Assembly: GCF_014334115.1 (NCBI RefSeq)
Contig: NZ_CP060494.1
Span: forward strand, 2,572,501-2,636,500
Direction of reading: 5' to 3'
Length of the DNA: 64,000 nt
From: Sphingosinithalassobacter sp. CS137
GTDB lineage: Bacteria; Pseudomonadota; Alphaproteobacteria; Sphingomonadales; Sphingomonadaceae
In this document: in pieces, positions 8,044 to 17,699 of the stretch
Position numbering within the stretch: position 1 is the stretch's first letter
Layout: each line of letters begins with the position of its first letter
Position numbers and translations under genes: made by a program
The notes under the pieces: model-generated
Database searches by the model: none
The model's input: the letters and a program-made list of their open reading frames with translations, nothing else
Told to the model about the DNA's origin: nothing

Positions 8044-9288
8044 TCAGCGATCGAAGGCGATCCGCACGCCGCTGTTCGGCAGAGTGGGAAAGCGATCGAG
8101 CGGCACGCGCAGATCCTGTTCGGGCAGGTGGCCAGGCATGATTCGCAGCAGGGCGAGTGCGCGGCGCAGGACCGCGATCGTCATCCATTCGCCCGGGCAG
8201 CGATGATCGGGGAGATACGCGCCCGCCCCCTGCGGAATCAGATCATAGCCGCTGCCCTGCCAGCGCAGGAAGCGTGCGGGATCGAAACGGTGCGGCTCTG
8301 GCCAGAGCCGTGCGTCGTGATTGGTGGCATGCAAGCCGAGCAGCACCCAGTCGCCATCCGCAAATTCGTTGCCGCGCCATTCGAACGCCGAGCGGACCCG
8401 GCCGCCGATCACCGGGAAGAAGGGATAGAAGCGGCGCACTTCCTGCACAAAGGCAAGCTGGCGTTCGCGCACCTCGCCCGGGCCGGATTCGAGCCATTCG
8501 GCAGCATCGCCGTGTTCGTGCAGCGCGAGCGCGGCGAAGGTGACGAAGCGGGCGATCGCGACGATCGGGCGCAGCAGGTTGAGCAGCTCGACTCCGGCCT
8601 CCTCGCGCGTGAGCGGCCCGCCGTCGAGGTCGTGAAATTCGGCGATTCGGGCGAGCGGCGAGCCCGGGCGAGCGGGGCGCCCGCGGCGGACACGATCGAT
8701 CTGGTCGCGCGCCCAACGCTCGGCGCGGCGGCGCAGCCACAGGCCGCGGACCAGCTTCGGCCCGACCGCTCCGGCGCCCGCGACCATCGCCGCCAGCTCC
8801 TCGGCGCGATCCGGCACATCGCGCTCGGCGACCGCGATGCCGCACCATTCGAGCGCCGATTCGCACAGCAGCCGCACCGCCGCTTCGTGCAGCGTGACCT
8901 CGCCGCGCCCCCGCCATTCGGGCAGCGCGGCGCGCCAGCGGCGCTCGAAAATGTCGGCGAACGACTCGGGCGCGTCGCCGGCCAGCAGATCGAGGAACAG
9001 CTGTTTGCGATGGGCGTGCGCGGCGCCGTCGAGCGCCTGGACGCTGCCCTTGTCCTGAAGGAGGCGCAGCGTGGTGGGCGGCATCGCACCCACGCGCGAA
9101 AAGCTCTTGCCGTCGTAGAAGCGTCGCGCCGCCTCTTCGCCCATCATGCAGAGGACGCGCCGACCCATCAGCCGCGTTTCGAACATGTCGCTGCCGAGGT
9201 CGCGACAGCGGTTGCCGAGCCAGGGATAGCCTTCGCGCAGGAAGGCGGGCGTGCTGTCGAGCGTGGCGAGACGGGGAATCGATGTCAT
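8044..9288 (-). CDS. Cytochrome P450 of the CYP152 (fatty-acid peroxygenase) type
   Basis: This 414-residue P450 has the heme-thiolate loop IPQGAGAYLPDHRCPGEW with C364, and the ExxR motif at E283-R286. In the I helix, the usual acid-Thr pair is replaced by Arg-Pro (R240-P241 in LLRPIVAIARF). That Arg-Pro signature is diagnostic of CYP152 enzymes such as P450-BSbeta and SPalpha, which use hydrogen peroxide to hydroxylate, or in OleT decarboxylate, fatty acids; the arginine pairs with the substrate carboxylate. It therefore should need no reductase partner. The start is the ATG ending at 9288; an upstream TTG adds three residues. It stands alone, divergent from the amidase gene. Confidence 0.85.
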   Translation of the reverse strand: MTSIPRLATLDSTPAFLREGYPWLGNRCRDLGSDMFETRLMGRRVLCMMGEEAARRFYDGKSFSRVGAMPPTTLRLLQDKGSVQALDGAAHAHRKQLFLDLLAGDAPESFADIFERRWRAALPEWRGRGEVTLHEAAVRLLCESALEWCGIAVAERDVPDRAEELAAMVAGAGAVGPKLVRGLWLRRRAERWARDQIDRVRRGRPARPGSPLARIAEFHDLDGGPLTREEAGVELLNLLRPIVAIARFVTFAALALHEHGDAAEWLESGPGEVRERQLAFVQEVRRFYPFFPVIGGRVRSAFEWRGNEFADGDWVLLGLHATNHDARLWPEPHRFDPARFLRWQGSGYDLIPQGAGAYLPDHRCPGEWMTIAVLRRALALLRIMPGHLPEQDLRVPLDRFPTLPNSGVRIAFDR

Positions 9289-9495
9289 GAGCAGCAAACC
9301 GGGGGGCGGGGCGAGCGTTCCCCCCCTGCGTCGCTCGCCCCGCCGCGCAGCGTTCCTGCTGGCGCTTATCGGATCAGGGCGCGATCAGAAGGAAGGTCGC
9401 ACGCGAAGCGGCCCTCGATCGCTTTGCCGCAGCGCGAAGCAGGGTTGAGCCCCATATCAGGGGTGATAGGCTGCCGGCGACGAAGGGGAGACTGC

Positions 9496-11148
9496 ATGGC
9501 GAAAACGGGTGTGCTGGCCGGGCTGGCGCTGATGATGGGCGCGAGCGTTCCGGCGCTGGCTCAGGATGCGACGGCGCCCGCGCCGGCGGCGACGCGGGCC
9601 GATGGTTCCGCCGATCGGCGCGTTGGCGAGCGGGTGCGGGTCGAGGAAGCATCGATCGCCGAATTGCAGGCGCTGATGGAGTCGGGGGCGGCGACGAGCG
9701 AAGCCCTGACCGCAGCCTATCTGGAGCGAATCGCCGCGATGGACCGGCAGGGGCCGACGCTGCGCGCAGTGATCGCGCTCAGCCCCGATGCGCTCGAACA
9801 GGCGCGGCTGCTCGACGCGGAGCGAGCGGCCGGGCGCGTGCGCGGGCCGCTCCACGGCGTTCCCGTGCTCCTCAAGGACAATATCGAGAGCCGCGAGCTG
9901 CCGACGACGGCGGGCAGCCTGGCGCTCAAGGATAATCTCACGCGCCGCGACGCGCCGGTGGTGGCGCGGCTGCGCGAAGCGGGCGCGGTGATCCTGGGCA
10001 AGACCAATCTCTCGGAATGGGCGAACATCCGCTCGACCGCCTCGATGAGCGGGTGGAGCGCAATCGGCGGACTGGTGCGCAATCCCTATGCGCTCGACCG
10101 CACCTCGTGCGGCTCCTCCAGCGGATCGGGCGCGGCGGTGGCGGCGAGTTTCGCCGCGGGCGCGCTGGGCACCGAGACGGACGGATCGGTGGTGTGCCCG
10201 GCGGCGATGAACGGGCTGGTGGGGCTCAAGCCGACGATCGGCCTCGTCAGCCGGACGCACATCGTACCGATCAGCCACAGCCAGGACACTGCCGGGCCGA
10301 TGACGCGCAGCGTGCGCGATGCGGCGATCCTGCTCTCGGCAATGATCGGCAGCGATCCGGCGGACGCGGCGACCCTCGGGGCGGATGCGCACGCGCGCGA
10401 CTATGCCGCGGGGCTCGACGCCGGTGCGCTCTCCGGGATGCGAATCGGCGTATTGCGCCCGCAGATGCCGGCCGAGCTGGAGGCGAAATACGACGCCGCG
10501 CTCGAGGTGCTGCGGGCGCAGGGCGCGGTGCTGGTCGAGGTGGAGCAGCCCGAGCTGGAGGGGCTCGACGAAGCCGAGTTCTTCGTGCTGCAGACCGAGT
10601 TGAAGAGCGACCTGGCGGACTATCTCGCGAGCTCGCCCGCGCCGCTGCCGGCGCGGACGCTGGCCGAGCTGATCGCGTTCAACGCGGCGAATGCCGAGGC
10701 CGAAATGCCGTATTTTGCGCAGGAGATTTTCGAAATGGCCGAGGCGACCGGCGGAGTCGACGATCCCGGCTATGCCGAGGCGCGGGCGAAATCGCTGCGC
10801 CTGGCGGGCGCCGAGGGGATCGACGCGATGCTCGCCGAGGGCGACGTGCGGCTGCTCGTCTCGCCTACCTATGGCCTGCCGTGGCTGAGCGATCCGGTGC
10901 ACGGCGACCAGTTCAGCGGGCCCTCCGCCAGCCAGTTGCCGGCGGTGGCGGGAACGCCGCATCTCACCGTGCCGATGGGGCTGGTTGACGGGCTGCCGGT
11001 GGGGCTTTCGTTCATGGGGCCGGCGTACAGCGAGGCGCTGTTGCTCGACGCCGGCTATGGCTATGAGCAGGCGGCCGAAGCGCGCGTGCCGCCGAGCTAT
11101 GTGCCGAGCGTGGAGGCAGGGCCGGGGCTGGAGGGCATCGCGCGGTAG
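9496..11148 (+). CDS. Exported amidase-signature family hydrolase
   Basis: A 550-residue amidase-signature enzyme that hydrolyses an unidentified amide. The Ser-cisSer-Lys triad is visible: Lys127 in [10 protein letters not shown], a serine in the SCGSSSGSG loop (about 205-212), and the nucleophile Ser in [14 protein letters not shown] (about 231). A Sec signal peptide (residues 1-22, cleaving after ALA) places it in the periplasm, unlike GatA. The start at 9496 has GGGGAG seven bases ahead. The open frame extends far upstream on this strand only because it is antisense to the P450 gene. Confidence 0.85.
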   Translation: MAKTGVLAGLALMMGASVPALAQDATAPAPAATRADGSADRRVGERVRVEEASIAELQALMESGAATSEALTAAYLERIAAMDRQGPTLRAVIALSPDALEQARLLDAERAAGRVRGPLHGVPVLLKDNIESRELPTTAGSLALKDNLTRRDAPVVARLREAGAVILGKTNLSEWANIRSTASMSGWSAIGGLVRNPYALDRTSCGSSSGSGAAVAASFAAGALGTETDGSVVCPAAMNGLVGLKPTIGLVSRTHIVPISHSQDTAGPMTRSVRDAAILLSAMIGSDPADAATLGADAHARDYAAGLDAGALSGMRIGVLRPQMPAELEAKYDAALEVLRAQGAVLVEVEQPELEGLDEAEFFVLQTELKSDLADYLASSPAPLPARTLAELIAFNAANAEAEMPYFAQEIFEMAEATGGVDDPGYAEARAKSLRLAGAEGIDAMLAEGDVRLLVSPTYGLPWLSDPVHGDQFSGPSASQLPAVAGTPHLTVPMGLVDGLPVGLSFMGPAYSEALLLDAGYGYEQAAEARVPPSYVPSVEAGPGLEGIAR

Positions 11149-11534
11149 CGCCGCGCGACGCGCGCCTGCCAGAGCAGGAGCAGCGGCACGACGCCGAGCT
11201 CTATGCCCAGGCCCGCGAGATGGGCGGCCGAGGGCGGGCCGAGATCGACGAGCGACAGCGCGCGCGCGAGTCCGCCGGCGACGACCATTGCGCCGAGCAG
11301 CCGGAATCGGGGGCCCATCGTTTCGATCCGAGGGATGCAACTCGCGAAGCCGAGGCCGAGCATGAGGAAGATGCCCGAAAGATAGCGGAAATGGCTGTCG
11401 AGATCGACGCGTGCCGGATCGGCGCCGAGCCATTGCGCTCCGAGCAGGATGCCGGTGCCGGCGGCAAAGATCGGCACCAGCACCGTGAGCGCGACGGCGG
11501 CCTGAAGCAGGTGGCGCTCGGCGGAGGGGCTCAT
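11097..11534 (-). CDS. DUF4345-like membrane protein
   Basis: A 145-residue protein with four hydrophobic helices. The pattern HFRYLSGIFLMLGLGFASCIP is typical of DUF4345 family proteins, small inner-membrane proteins of unknown role. The start is the ATG ending at 11534, which overlaps the stop of the DUF2721 gene upstream by four bases, so the two are translationally coupled. Its 3' end overlaps the amidase gene on the other strand by about 50 bases. Confidence 0.6.
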   Translation of the reverse strand: MSPSAERHLLQAAVALTVLVPIFAAGTGILLGAQWLGADPARVDLDSHFRYLSGIFLMLGLGFASCIPRIETMGPRFRLLGAMVVAGGLARALSLVDLGPPSAAHLAGLGIELGVVPLLLLWQARVARRYRAMPSSPGPASTLGT

Positions 11535-11992
11535 TTGCCGTCGTGCTCCAGCAGTTCCTTGCGGACGTGAATCGCCGCGAGCGACATGCGGACTTCGAAC
11601 AGGAAGAAGACCAGCCCCGACATCAGCAGCAGCATCGAAAGAATGAAGGCGACCGCGACGACGACTCCGAAATGCAGGTCGATCAGCTCCGACACGAACA
11701 TCAATGCGACGACGAGGCAGATCGCCAGCGCGCTGGCGACGCACAGGAAGATCGCCGAGTTGATGACCGAGATGCGCCGATCGATCAGGCGGAGCTCCCA
11801 GACATGGCGATCATGCTCGGGGCCGGTGCTGCGCGGATGGAGCTGCTCGAGCTGGCGCGCGCGATCGACGATGCGCGCAAGCCGGCCGACCATGACGTTG
11901 AGGATCGCGCCAATGCCGGCGAGCAGGAAGACGGGCGCGATTGCCACCTGGATCGTGGCGGCGACGGTGGAGACGAACGGCGAGCTTTCCAT
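11531..11992 (-). CDS. DUF2721 family membrane protein
   Basis: A 153-residue protein starting with a hydrophobic helix (about residues 8-35, VAIAPVFLLAGIGAILNVM) followed by a charged segment containing GRLARIVDRAR, then two more membrane helices. This arrangement is that of DUF2721, a family of unknown function. The start is the ATG ending at 11992; longer frames upstream are antisense to the acetyltransferase gene. It is coupled to the DUF4345-like gene. Confidence 0.75.
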   Translation of the reverse strand: MESSPFVSTVAATIQVAIAPVFLLAGIGAILNVMVGRLARIVDRARQLEQLHPRSTGPEHDRHVWELRLIDRRISVINSAIFLCVASALAICLVVALMFVSELIDLHFGVVVAVAFILSMLLLMSGLVFFLFEVRMSLAAIHVRKELLEHDGK

Positions 11993-12064
11993 GGCGCCTC
12001 TTCTATGCGGGCGGCGCGCGCGAGCCAAACGCAATGGTAACCGCTGGGCAGTAGAGCGGAGGCC

Positions 12065-13168
12065 ATGACGAAGCCGATGCCGCTCGCCGATTTCCCGCGC
12101 CTGCCGCCCGCACTGACGGTGGAGGCGGTCGTCGGCCTGTCCGGAACGATCGACGCGGCGGCCGAGGCGGCGCTGCCGAGCCATCGCTTCCTGCGCTATG
12201 GCTGGTTCGCCGCGGCGCTGGCCGCCTATGGCGGCCATGCGCGGACGCTGACGGTGTGCCGCGACGGCGCACCGGTGCTGGCGCTGCCCACTGTGCGGAT
12301 GGGGCCGGCGGCGCTGGGAATGGCGGCGGTGCCGGGATGCTACTGGCCGTTCCGCAGCTTCCCCGTGCGCGGCGACGCGGGAATCGAAGTGTTCGAGGCG
12401 CTGCTGCCCCGGCTCGCGCGCGAAGCGACGGCGCTGCGGATCGGCCCGGTCTATGACGGCGATCCGGCGGTGGAGGGACTGCGCGCGGCGGCCGGGGCGG
12501 CGGGCTGGGCCGTGCTCGACCGGTTCGTCGCGGAGAGCTTCCTGCTCGACATGGCCGCGCTGCGCGCCGAGGGGGGCTGGCCGCGCACTTCGACGCTGCG
12601 CAAGAACCGGTTCCACGAGAAGCATCTGGCGAGCCACGGCGCGCTCGACTGGTCGTTCGTATCCGGGGCGGAGTGGACGCCGGAGGCGTTCGATTCGCTC
12701 GCGGCGGTCGAGGAGGCGAGCTGGATCGCGGCAAAGACCGACGGCAGCGACGCGAAATTCACGACGACGGGACACGGCGCCTTCTGGCGCGCGGCGGTGG
12801 CCGATCCGGCGCTGGCGGAGATGCTGTGGGCGGCGGTGCTCCGGGTGGACGGTGCGCCGGCGGCCTTTTCGTTCGATCTCAATGCCGGCGACCTCAAATA
12901 TGCGATCGCCAACAGCTATGATCCGCAATTCGCGAAACACTCGCCGGGCAAGCTGCTCTATTACCGCAATTTGGTTCGGGCGCTGGACGACGGCATGACG
13001 CACGTCGACTGGGGCGCGGGCGACAGCGGCTACAAGCGCACGATCGGCGCCGAGCCGGGGCCGGCGATTCGCGACTGGCTGTTCGTGCGGCCCGGCGCGG
13101 CTGCGCTGGCGGCGAAGCTGCTCGGCGGCCTCTGGCGGCGAAGCGGGCAGGCGCCGAGCGCGCCATAG
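12065..13168 (+). CDS. GNAT/FemAB-like acyltransferase (Acetyltransf_6, BcsL/CelD type)
   Basis: A 367-residue protein of the double-GNAT (Acetyltransf_6) type. The C-terminal half shows TLRKNRFHEKHLA, the block AFSFDLNAGDLKYAIANSYDPQFAKHSPG, and the late HVDWGAGDSGYKRTIG, which is the characteristic end of the acyl-CoA-binding fold. Family members modify polysaccharides or carry aminoacyl or acyl groups in the cytoplasm; the substrate cannot be read here. No polysaccharide genes are adjacent. It is divergent from the DUF2721 gene and its 3' end faces the broken oxidase cluster. Confidence 0.7.
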   Translation: MTKPMPLADFPRLPPALTVEAVVGLSGTIDAAAEAALPSHRFLRYGWFAAALAAYGGHARTLTVCRDGAPVLALPTVRMGPAALGMAAVPGCYWPFRSFPVRGDAGIEVFEALLPRLAREATALRIGPVYDGDPAVEGLRAAAGAAGWAVLDRFVAESFLLDMAALRAEGGWPRTSTLRKNRFHEKHLASHGALDWSFVSGAEWTPEAFDSLAAVEEASWIAAKTDGSDAKFTTTGHGAFWRAAVADPALAEMLWAAVLRVDGAPAAFSFDLNAGDLKYAIANSYDPQFAKHSPGKLLYYRNLVRALDDGMTHVDWGAGDSGYKRTIGAEPGPAIRDWLFVRPGAAALAAKLLGGLWRRSGQAPSAP

Positions 13169-13346
13169 GGCGCGCAGAGGCCCGAGAGCTGCGGCCGCCG
13201 ACCGCCGCCGTGCAAAGGTGGGAGCGGCCGGCGCCCGGCCGCCTCAAGTCCCCGGAGCGGAACCCGGACCCCGCCTTGCCATTTGCCTCAAGGGCACGGT
13301 CGATCGATGATTCTCCGGCACATGGGAACAGGAGGCGGGGATCGCT

Positions 13347-14020
13347 CTGGAGGTAGCGTATTGCGGGCCTGCGCCGCTGCCGGTCGAACTGTTCGAGCGG
13401 TGGAACCTCGATCCGTGGTTGCTCGCGGCGCTTCTCGCGCTGGGCGTGGCGAGGGCGATCCGTGGCCATTCGCGCGCGGCGTTCGCGGGTGCGATGCTGG
13501 CCCTCGCCATTGCGTTCGTCTCGCCGCTCTGCGCGCTGAGCAGCGCCTTGTTCTTGGCACGCGCGGTGCATCACGTGCTGTCGTCGCCGCTGCCGCGCCA
13601 CTGCTGGCGCGCGCATTCCCCGCCCGGAGCGAAACCGGACTGGCGCTGCCCTTCACCGCTTCCGCGCTGACCCTGTGGCTGTGGCACGCGCCGCCGCTCT
13701 ATACCGCGGCGCTCGAGGAGGCGCCGCTCTATTGGCTCATGCAGCTGTCGCTGCTCGTGACGGCGCTGCCCGTCGCCCTGCTCACGCTCGCGGCGGCGGT
13801 CGGGCAGATGGGGCTGCTGGGCGCGCTGCTCACCTTGGCGCCCGATCCGCTCTATCCGCACCATTACGCGGCGCCGCTCGCTTCCGGACTGACGCCGCTG
13901 GAGGACCAGCGGCTCGCCGGACTCATCATGTGGGTGCCGGCGATGCTTCCCTATGCGGTCGCCGCCGCCTGGATCGCGCGGCGGGCATGGCGCAGCGCGT
14001 CCGCCGGCGCGCCGCGATGA
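13347..14020 (+). pseudogene. ctaG: Cytochrome c oxidase assembly factor (CtaG/caa3 family), frameshifted
   Basis: The N-terminal half reads in one frame (VAYCGPAPLPVELFERWN to RAVHHVL) and the C-terminal half in another (VVAAAAPLLARAFPAR through LWLWHAPPLY to the end). Joining them needs one base added near 13580, where GCTGTC replaces an expected GCTGGTC. The result is a normal CtaG_Cox11/caa3-type membrane protein for copper delivery to the oxidase. No ATG precedes the coding region; AGGAGG at 13330 is followed by a possible CTG start at 13347. Its stop overlaps the next gene's ATG. Either the gene is decayed or the sequence has an error; the damage in the following genes favours decay. 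Confidence 0.7.
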
Positions 14021-14290
14021 TGCTGGCGATCGCCATTGTAAAGGGGCTCCACATCGCGGGCGTGATCGTCTGGGGCGCGGGATTGATGGCGGTGCCGCTG
14101 ATGCTCGCCGAGCATGCGCCGGACGACACGCAGGAGGAATATGCCCGCGTCCGCCGCTTCACTCATTATGGATACACGCACCTGCTGACGCCCGCCGCCG
14201 TGATCGCGGTCGCGGCGGGAACGGCGCCGATCTTCCTGCGCGGTGTGTTCGTCCCCTGGATGTTCGGAAAGCTGGTGCTGGTCGGCATCG
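14017..14290 (+). pseudogene. CopD-like membrane protein, 3' truncated
   Basis: From the ATG at 14017 about 90 residues match the start of a CopD/DUF-type four-helix membrane protein: IVKGLHIAGVIVWGAGL, RRFTHYGYTHLLTPAAV and WMFGKLVLVGI. Family members continue for a further 50 or so residues with two more helices, but here the frame runs into sequence that belongs to the coxB leader in another frame. A deletion between the two genes is the simplest explanation. The ATG overlaps the ctaG stop, the usual coupling within this cluster. Confidence 0.55.
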
Positions 14291-14291
14291 G

Positions 14292-14981
14292 GCCCCTTTT
14301 CCTCGGTTACTTCTCATCCGCACAACGCCCGGCGCGGCATTTCTTTCAACCGGATGCGCGGGGCCGCTTTCGGCGCTCGATCCGGCGGGCCCCGCCGCCG
14401 CCGCGATCAGCAGCCTCTGGTGGGTGACGCTGGCCGGCGCGGCGGCGATCTTCCTGTTCGTGCTGGTCCTCCTCCTGCTGGCGTCCACGCGCAGGCGCGC
14501 GCCGCGCGAACAGTCTTCGCGCATCTGGATCGTCGGCGGCGGACTGATCTTCTCCTCCGCCGTCCTGGTGGCGCTACTCGCCTATGGCCTGGTCGCGGGC
14601 GAGCGCCTGTTGCCGCGCGACGATCCGCGGCTGGTGCGCGTGGAGGCGGAGAGCAGCCGCTGGCGCTGGACCTTTCGGCACAGGGACGCGGACGGCGCGG
14701 CATCGCGACGCGCGACGTGCTGCACATTCCCGCCGGGCGGCCGGTGGACGTCGTGCTCACCACCCGCGACGTAATCCACGCCTTCTGGGTTCCGCGGCTG
14801 GGCGGCAAGATGGACGCCGTCCCGGTCACCGCAACGTGCTGCGCATCGAGGCGAGTGCGCCCGCGCACATCCCGGCGTCTGCGCCGAATATTGCGGCATC
14901 GGCCACGCCCGCCACGGGTTCCGGGTGCTCGCGCACGACGACGCCGGCTGGGCGCGGTTCCAGTCGCGGGGTGGCACGTGA
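14292..14981 (+). pseudogene. coxB: Cytochrome c oxidase subunit II, start lost and frameshifted
   Basis: Pieces in three frames rebuild subunit II. First comes a lipoprotein leader (FLSTGCAGPLSAL) and two membrane helices (LWWVTLAGAAAIFLFVLVL; GLIFSSAVLVALLAYGLV). Next is the cupredoxin core (TRDVLHIPAGRPVDVVL, DVIHAFWVPRLGGKMDAVP), then the CuA loop (GVCAEYCGIGHARHGF). Shifts are needed near 14700, 14825 and 14872, mostly single bases missing from G/C runs. In the CuA loop the ligands C-x3-C-x3-H are kept but a His sits where Met is usual. No start codon is evident because the 5' end abuts the truncated copD-like gene. The stop overlaps the coxA GTG. Confidence 0.75.
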
Positions 14982-16229
14982 AGGCGCTGCGGCTCCACCG
15001 CGCCTTCGAGGCGATCTGGGGAACGCCGAAGGGCTGGCGCGGGTCGCTTTCGACGGTGAACCACAGCACGCTGGGCATCCGACCGATGGTGACGGCCTTT
15101 GCCTTCTTCCTGATCGGCGGCGTGCTGGCGATGCTGATCCGCGCGCAGCTCGCAACTTCCTGTCCTCGGTCGGCGGATTCGTGCTGGCCTTCGGCATCGG
15201 GGCTGTTCCTCATCGACGTGACGCTGCAATTCTTCCACGCGCCGAAAAGCCGCCGGAATCCCTGGGGGGCGGGGACGCTGGAATGGCCGATGATGCTGCC
15301 GTCGCCGAGCTACAACATCGCCAGCATTCCGCACGTCGAGGATCTCGAGCCGGTCGAGCGCCGGCCAGCGCTGGCGGTGGAACTGGCGCGGGGCGAAGGC
15401 TATCTCGGCGAGCCGCGGAACGGCTGGCGCGAGACGCTGGCGGTGGAAACCGCGAGCGGCCGGATCGACCATGTCGTCCTGCTGCCCGGCAACAGCCTGC
15501 TTCCGGTCGACACGGCGGCGGTCACGGGCGTCTTCTTCGTGGCGATGCTGCTCAAGCTCTACTGGATCACGCCGCTGCCGTTGCTCGCCCTGGCGGTGAT
15601 CGGATGGCGCTGGGCCTGGTGTTGGGGCAGCGGCAGGACATCGGAGCGCTTCCGATCGGAAAAGGCGCATCGGCGCCGCCGCACGTCGAGGCACAGGACC
15701 CGCGGGATGGTGGGGCCGTGTCTTCCTGCTGGCGGCCGACGCGACCTTCTTCGGATCGCTGCTGTTCGGCTATGCCTATCTCTGGACCGTCGCGCCCGAC
15801 TGGCCGCCGAGGCTGATCCAGGGCTCCTGGATCGCCCTTGCGGCGGGGCTTGCGGGCGCGGCGCTGACCGTTTTCGCGGCGCAGTGGGCGATACGGCGCG
15901 CGAAGCGAAGCGTCGGTTCGGGCGCAGTGCCGATGATCGCCGGACTGGCGTTTCTGCTGCTGGCATTGCTGGCGACGATCACCCTGCATGCACTTCCGCC
16001 GACGGAACATGCCTATAACGCCGTGGTCGCGGCGCTGCTGGGCTATGCCGTGTTGCACGTGGCGCTCGGCATGCTCATCCGGCTGTTCGTGGCGCGACGG
16101 GCCGCCGCGGGGTTCCATTCGCCGCGCCTCAGCACCGAGCCGCGGATCGCGAGGCTGTGGACCGACTATGGTGCGGGGACCGGGATCGTGGTGCTGCTCG
16201 CCGTGCATGTTCCGGGCCTGCTGGCATGA
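14978..16229 (+). pseudogene. coxA: Fused cytochrome c oxidase subunit I/III with the catalytic core deleted
   Basis: The GTG at 14978 begins a good subunit I N-terminus (AFEAIWGTPKGWRGSLSTVNHSTLG, first helix to LIRAQLA). At about 15150 the sequence jumps directly to the last helix (NFLSSVGGFVLAFGIG, then LFLIDVTLQFFHAP) and the tail TLEWPMMLPSPSYNIASIPHV. More than 400 residues normally between them are missing, including every heme a, heme a3 and CuB ligand. A subunit III-like part follows (VFLLAADATFFGSLLFGYAYLW to HVPGLLA). Further frameshifts are needed near 15200, 15620 and 15705. Such I/III fusions are known in caa3-type oxidases. This copy cannot be a working oxidase. Confidence 0.8.
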
Positions 16230-16513
16230 TCGCGCTGCTTCGCCCCGTGTTCGGACTGATCGTGTGGGCGGTGGCGTTTTCGGCGCTCTATGGCTGCAGG
16301 GCATTGTCTGCGCTCGGGCCGCTCAGCCTGGGGCGGGCGCTGCTGATCCTGCTGTGGCTGGCGTGGCTCGCGCTCCTTTCCTGGATGAGCCGGCGGTACT
16401 GGCGCGGGCGCTCCGACTTTCTCGGGCGCCTCGCGGCCGCACTCGCGTTGGTGGGGCTGATCGCGACGGCATATACGTGCGCGCCGGTGCTGGCGGGGTC
16501 GATCTGCAGGTGA
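16226..16513 (+). CDS. Small membrane protein at the end of the caa3 oxidase cluster
   Basis: A 95-residue protein with three hydrophobic helices (VFGLIVWAVAFSALYG, ALLILLWLAWLALLSWM, LAAALALVGLIATAYT). The ATG at 16226 overlaps the stop of the broken subunit I/III gene. It is intact but has lost its partners. Small proteins at this position in caa3 clusters are usually annotated as hypothetical; a subunit IV-like role is possible. Confidence 0.5.
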   Translation: MIALLRPVFGLIVWAVAFSALYGCRALSALGPLSLGRALLILLWLAWLALLSWMSRRYWRGRSDFLGRLAAALALVGLIATAYTCAPVLAGSICR

Positions 16514-16556
16514 GATGGCGCCGGGCGGCGCGGTGCGGCTACCGCTCCGGCGGGGG

Positions 16557-17570
16557 CTATGCCGGCTCCAGCTCCTCTCCCGGAAGCGTTTCCGTATCGA
16601 TCTGCGCCTGCATCGCGGCGGTGTAGCGCGCGCCGCGGATCGCGCCGCCGGCGAAGATCGCGTCGATCCGGTCAAGCGCGGCGGGCGTCAGCGTAATCCC
16701 GGCGGCGGCGACATTCTCTTCCAGATGCGCGATGCTGCGTGTGCCGGGGATCGGGACGATGTGATCGCCGCGCGCGAGCACCCAGGCGAGCGCGAGCTGG
16801 GCAGGCGTGGCGCCGAGTTCTTCCGCCAGCGCATCGAAGGCCGCGACTGCATTGAGATTATGCGACAGATTGGGCTCGACGAAGCGCGGCATGTTGCGGC
16901 GGATGTCCCCCTCCGCATAATCGGCGTCGTGGACCGCTCCGGCCAGCAGGCCGCGTGCGACGGGGGAGAATGCGACGAATCCGATCCCGACTTCGCGGCA
17001 GGTGTCGAGCACCGCGACTTCGGCGTTGCGCACCACCGGCGAATATTCGGTCTGCACCGCTGCGATCGGATGCACCGCCTGCGCGCGGCGGATCGTGTCG
17101 GCGGACATTTCGCTGAGGCCGATCGCGCCGATCTTGCCCGCTTCCTTCGCGCGGACGAGCGCGCCGACCGAATCCTCGATCGGCACCTTCTTGTCGAGCC
17201 GATGAAGATAGTAGAGATCGATGTGATCGGTGCCGAGCCGTTCGAGCGCTGCGTCAAGGGTTCTGGCGATCGCCGTGGGAGAGCCGTCGAGCCCGCGCTT
17301 GCCGTCGATCACGTCGAGCACGCATTTCGACGCGAGAGTGAATTCGGAGCGCCGGTGCATCACCGCCTTGCCAAGCAGCCGTTCGTTCGCGCCGAAGCCA
17401 TAGAGCGCGGCGGTATCGAGAAAGGTGACGCCCAGATCGATTGCGCGGTTGAGCAGCTTCGCGCCCTCCTCCTCCGACGGCGGCACGCCATAGGCGTGGC
17501 TGAGATTCATGCAGCCAAGCCCGATCGCCGAAACGCGGAACGGGCCGATTGCACGGGTGGGGAGGGTCAT
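16557..17570 (-). CDS. Aldo/keto reductase
   Basis: A 337-residue NAD(P)H-dependent aldo/keto reductase. The catalytic tetrad is present: D52 and Y57 in FLDTAALYG, K82 in LASKC, and H123 in YYLHRLD. The overall order matches the AKR family that includes YajO/GsfF-type and pyridoxal reductases, and the late motif ALAWVLARGDHIVPIPGT is the cofactor-binding end. The substrate cannot be inferred. Length is standard, and the start ATG ending at 17570 is the natural N-terminus. Upstream lies the repeat-rich gap that separates it from pobA. Confidence 0.85.
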   Translation of the reverse strand: MTLPTRAIGPFRVSAIGLGCMNLSHAYGVPPSEEEGAKLLNRAIDLGVTFLDTAALYGFGANERLLGKAVMHRRSEFTLASKCVLDVIDGKRGLDGSPTAIARTLDAALERLGTDHIDLYYLHRLDKKVPIEDSVGALVRAKEAGKIGAIGLSEMSADTIRRAQAVHPIAAVQTEYSPVVRNAEVAVLDTCREVGIGFVAFSPVARGLLAGAVHDADYAEGDIRRNMPRFVEPNLSHNLNAVAAFDALAEELGATPAQLALAWVLARGDHIVPIPGTRSIAHLEENVAAAGITLTPAALDRIDAIFAGGAIRGARYTAAMQAQIDTETLPGEELEPA

Positions 17571-17699
17571 CGGTGGCTCCTGAGTCGAGTGCCTGTGATC
17601 GGGTGCGAGTCGGGGGTGCGAGCGCGGCGTGGCGGCGCGGAAGTTTGCGAAGCTGCCACTACGTCCCTCCTCCTTCTCCTCGTATCGAATCGAGCGGCA

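Noticed and set aside
8128..9495. Upstream extension of the amidase frame by 456 codons.
   Set aside because: It is antisense to the CYP152 gene; the ATG at 9496 has a ribosome-binding site and begins a signal peptide.
9457..11433. A 658-codon minus-strand frame over the amidase gene.
   Set aside because: Arg/His/Ala-rich translation typical of antisense GC-rich frames; the amidase on the other strand has a full catalytic triad and a signal peptide.
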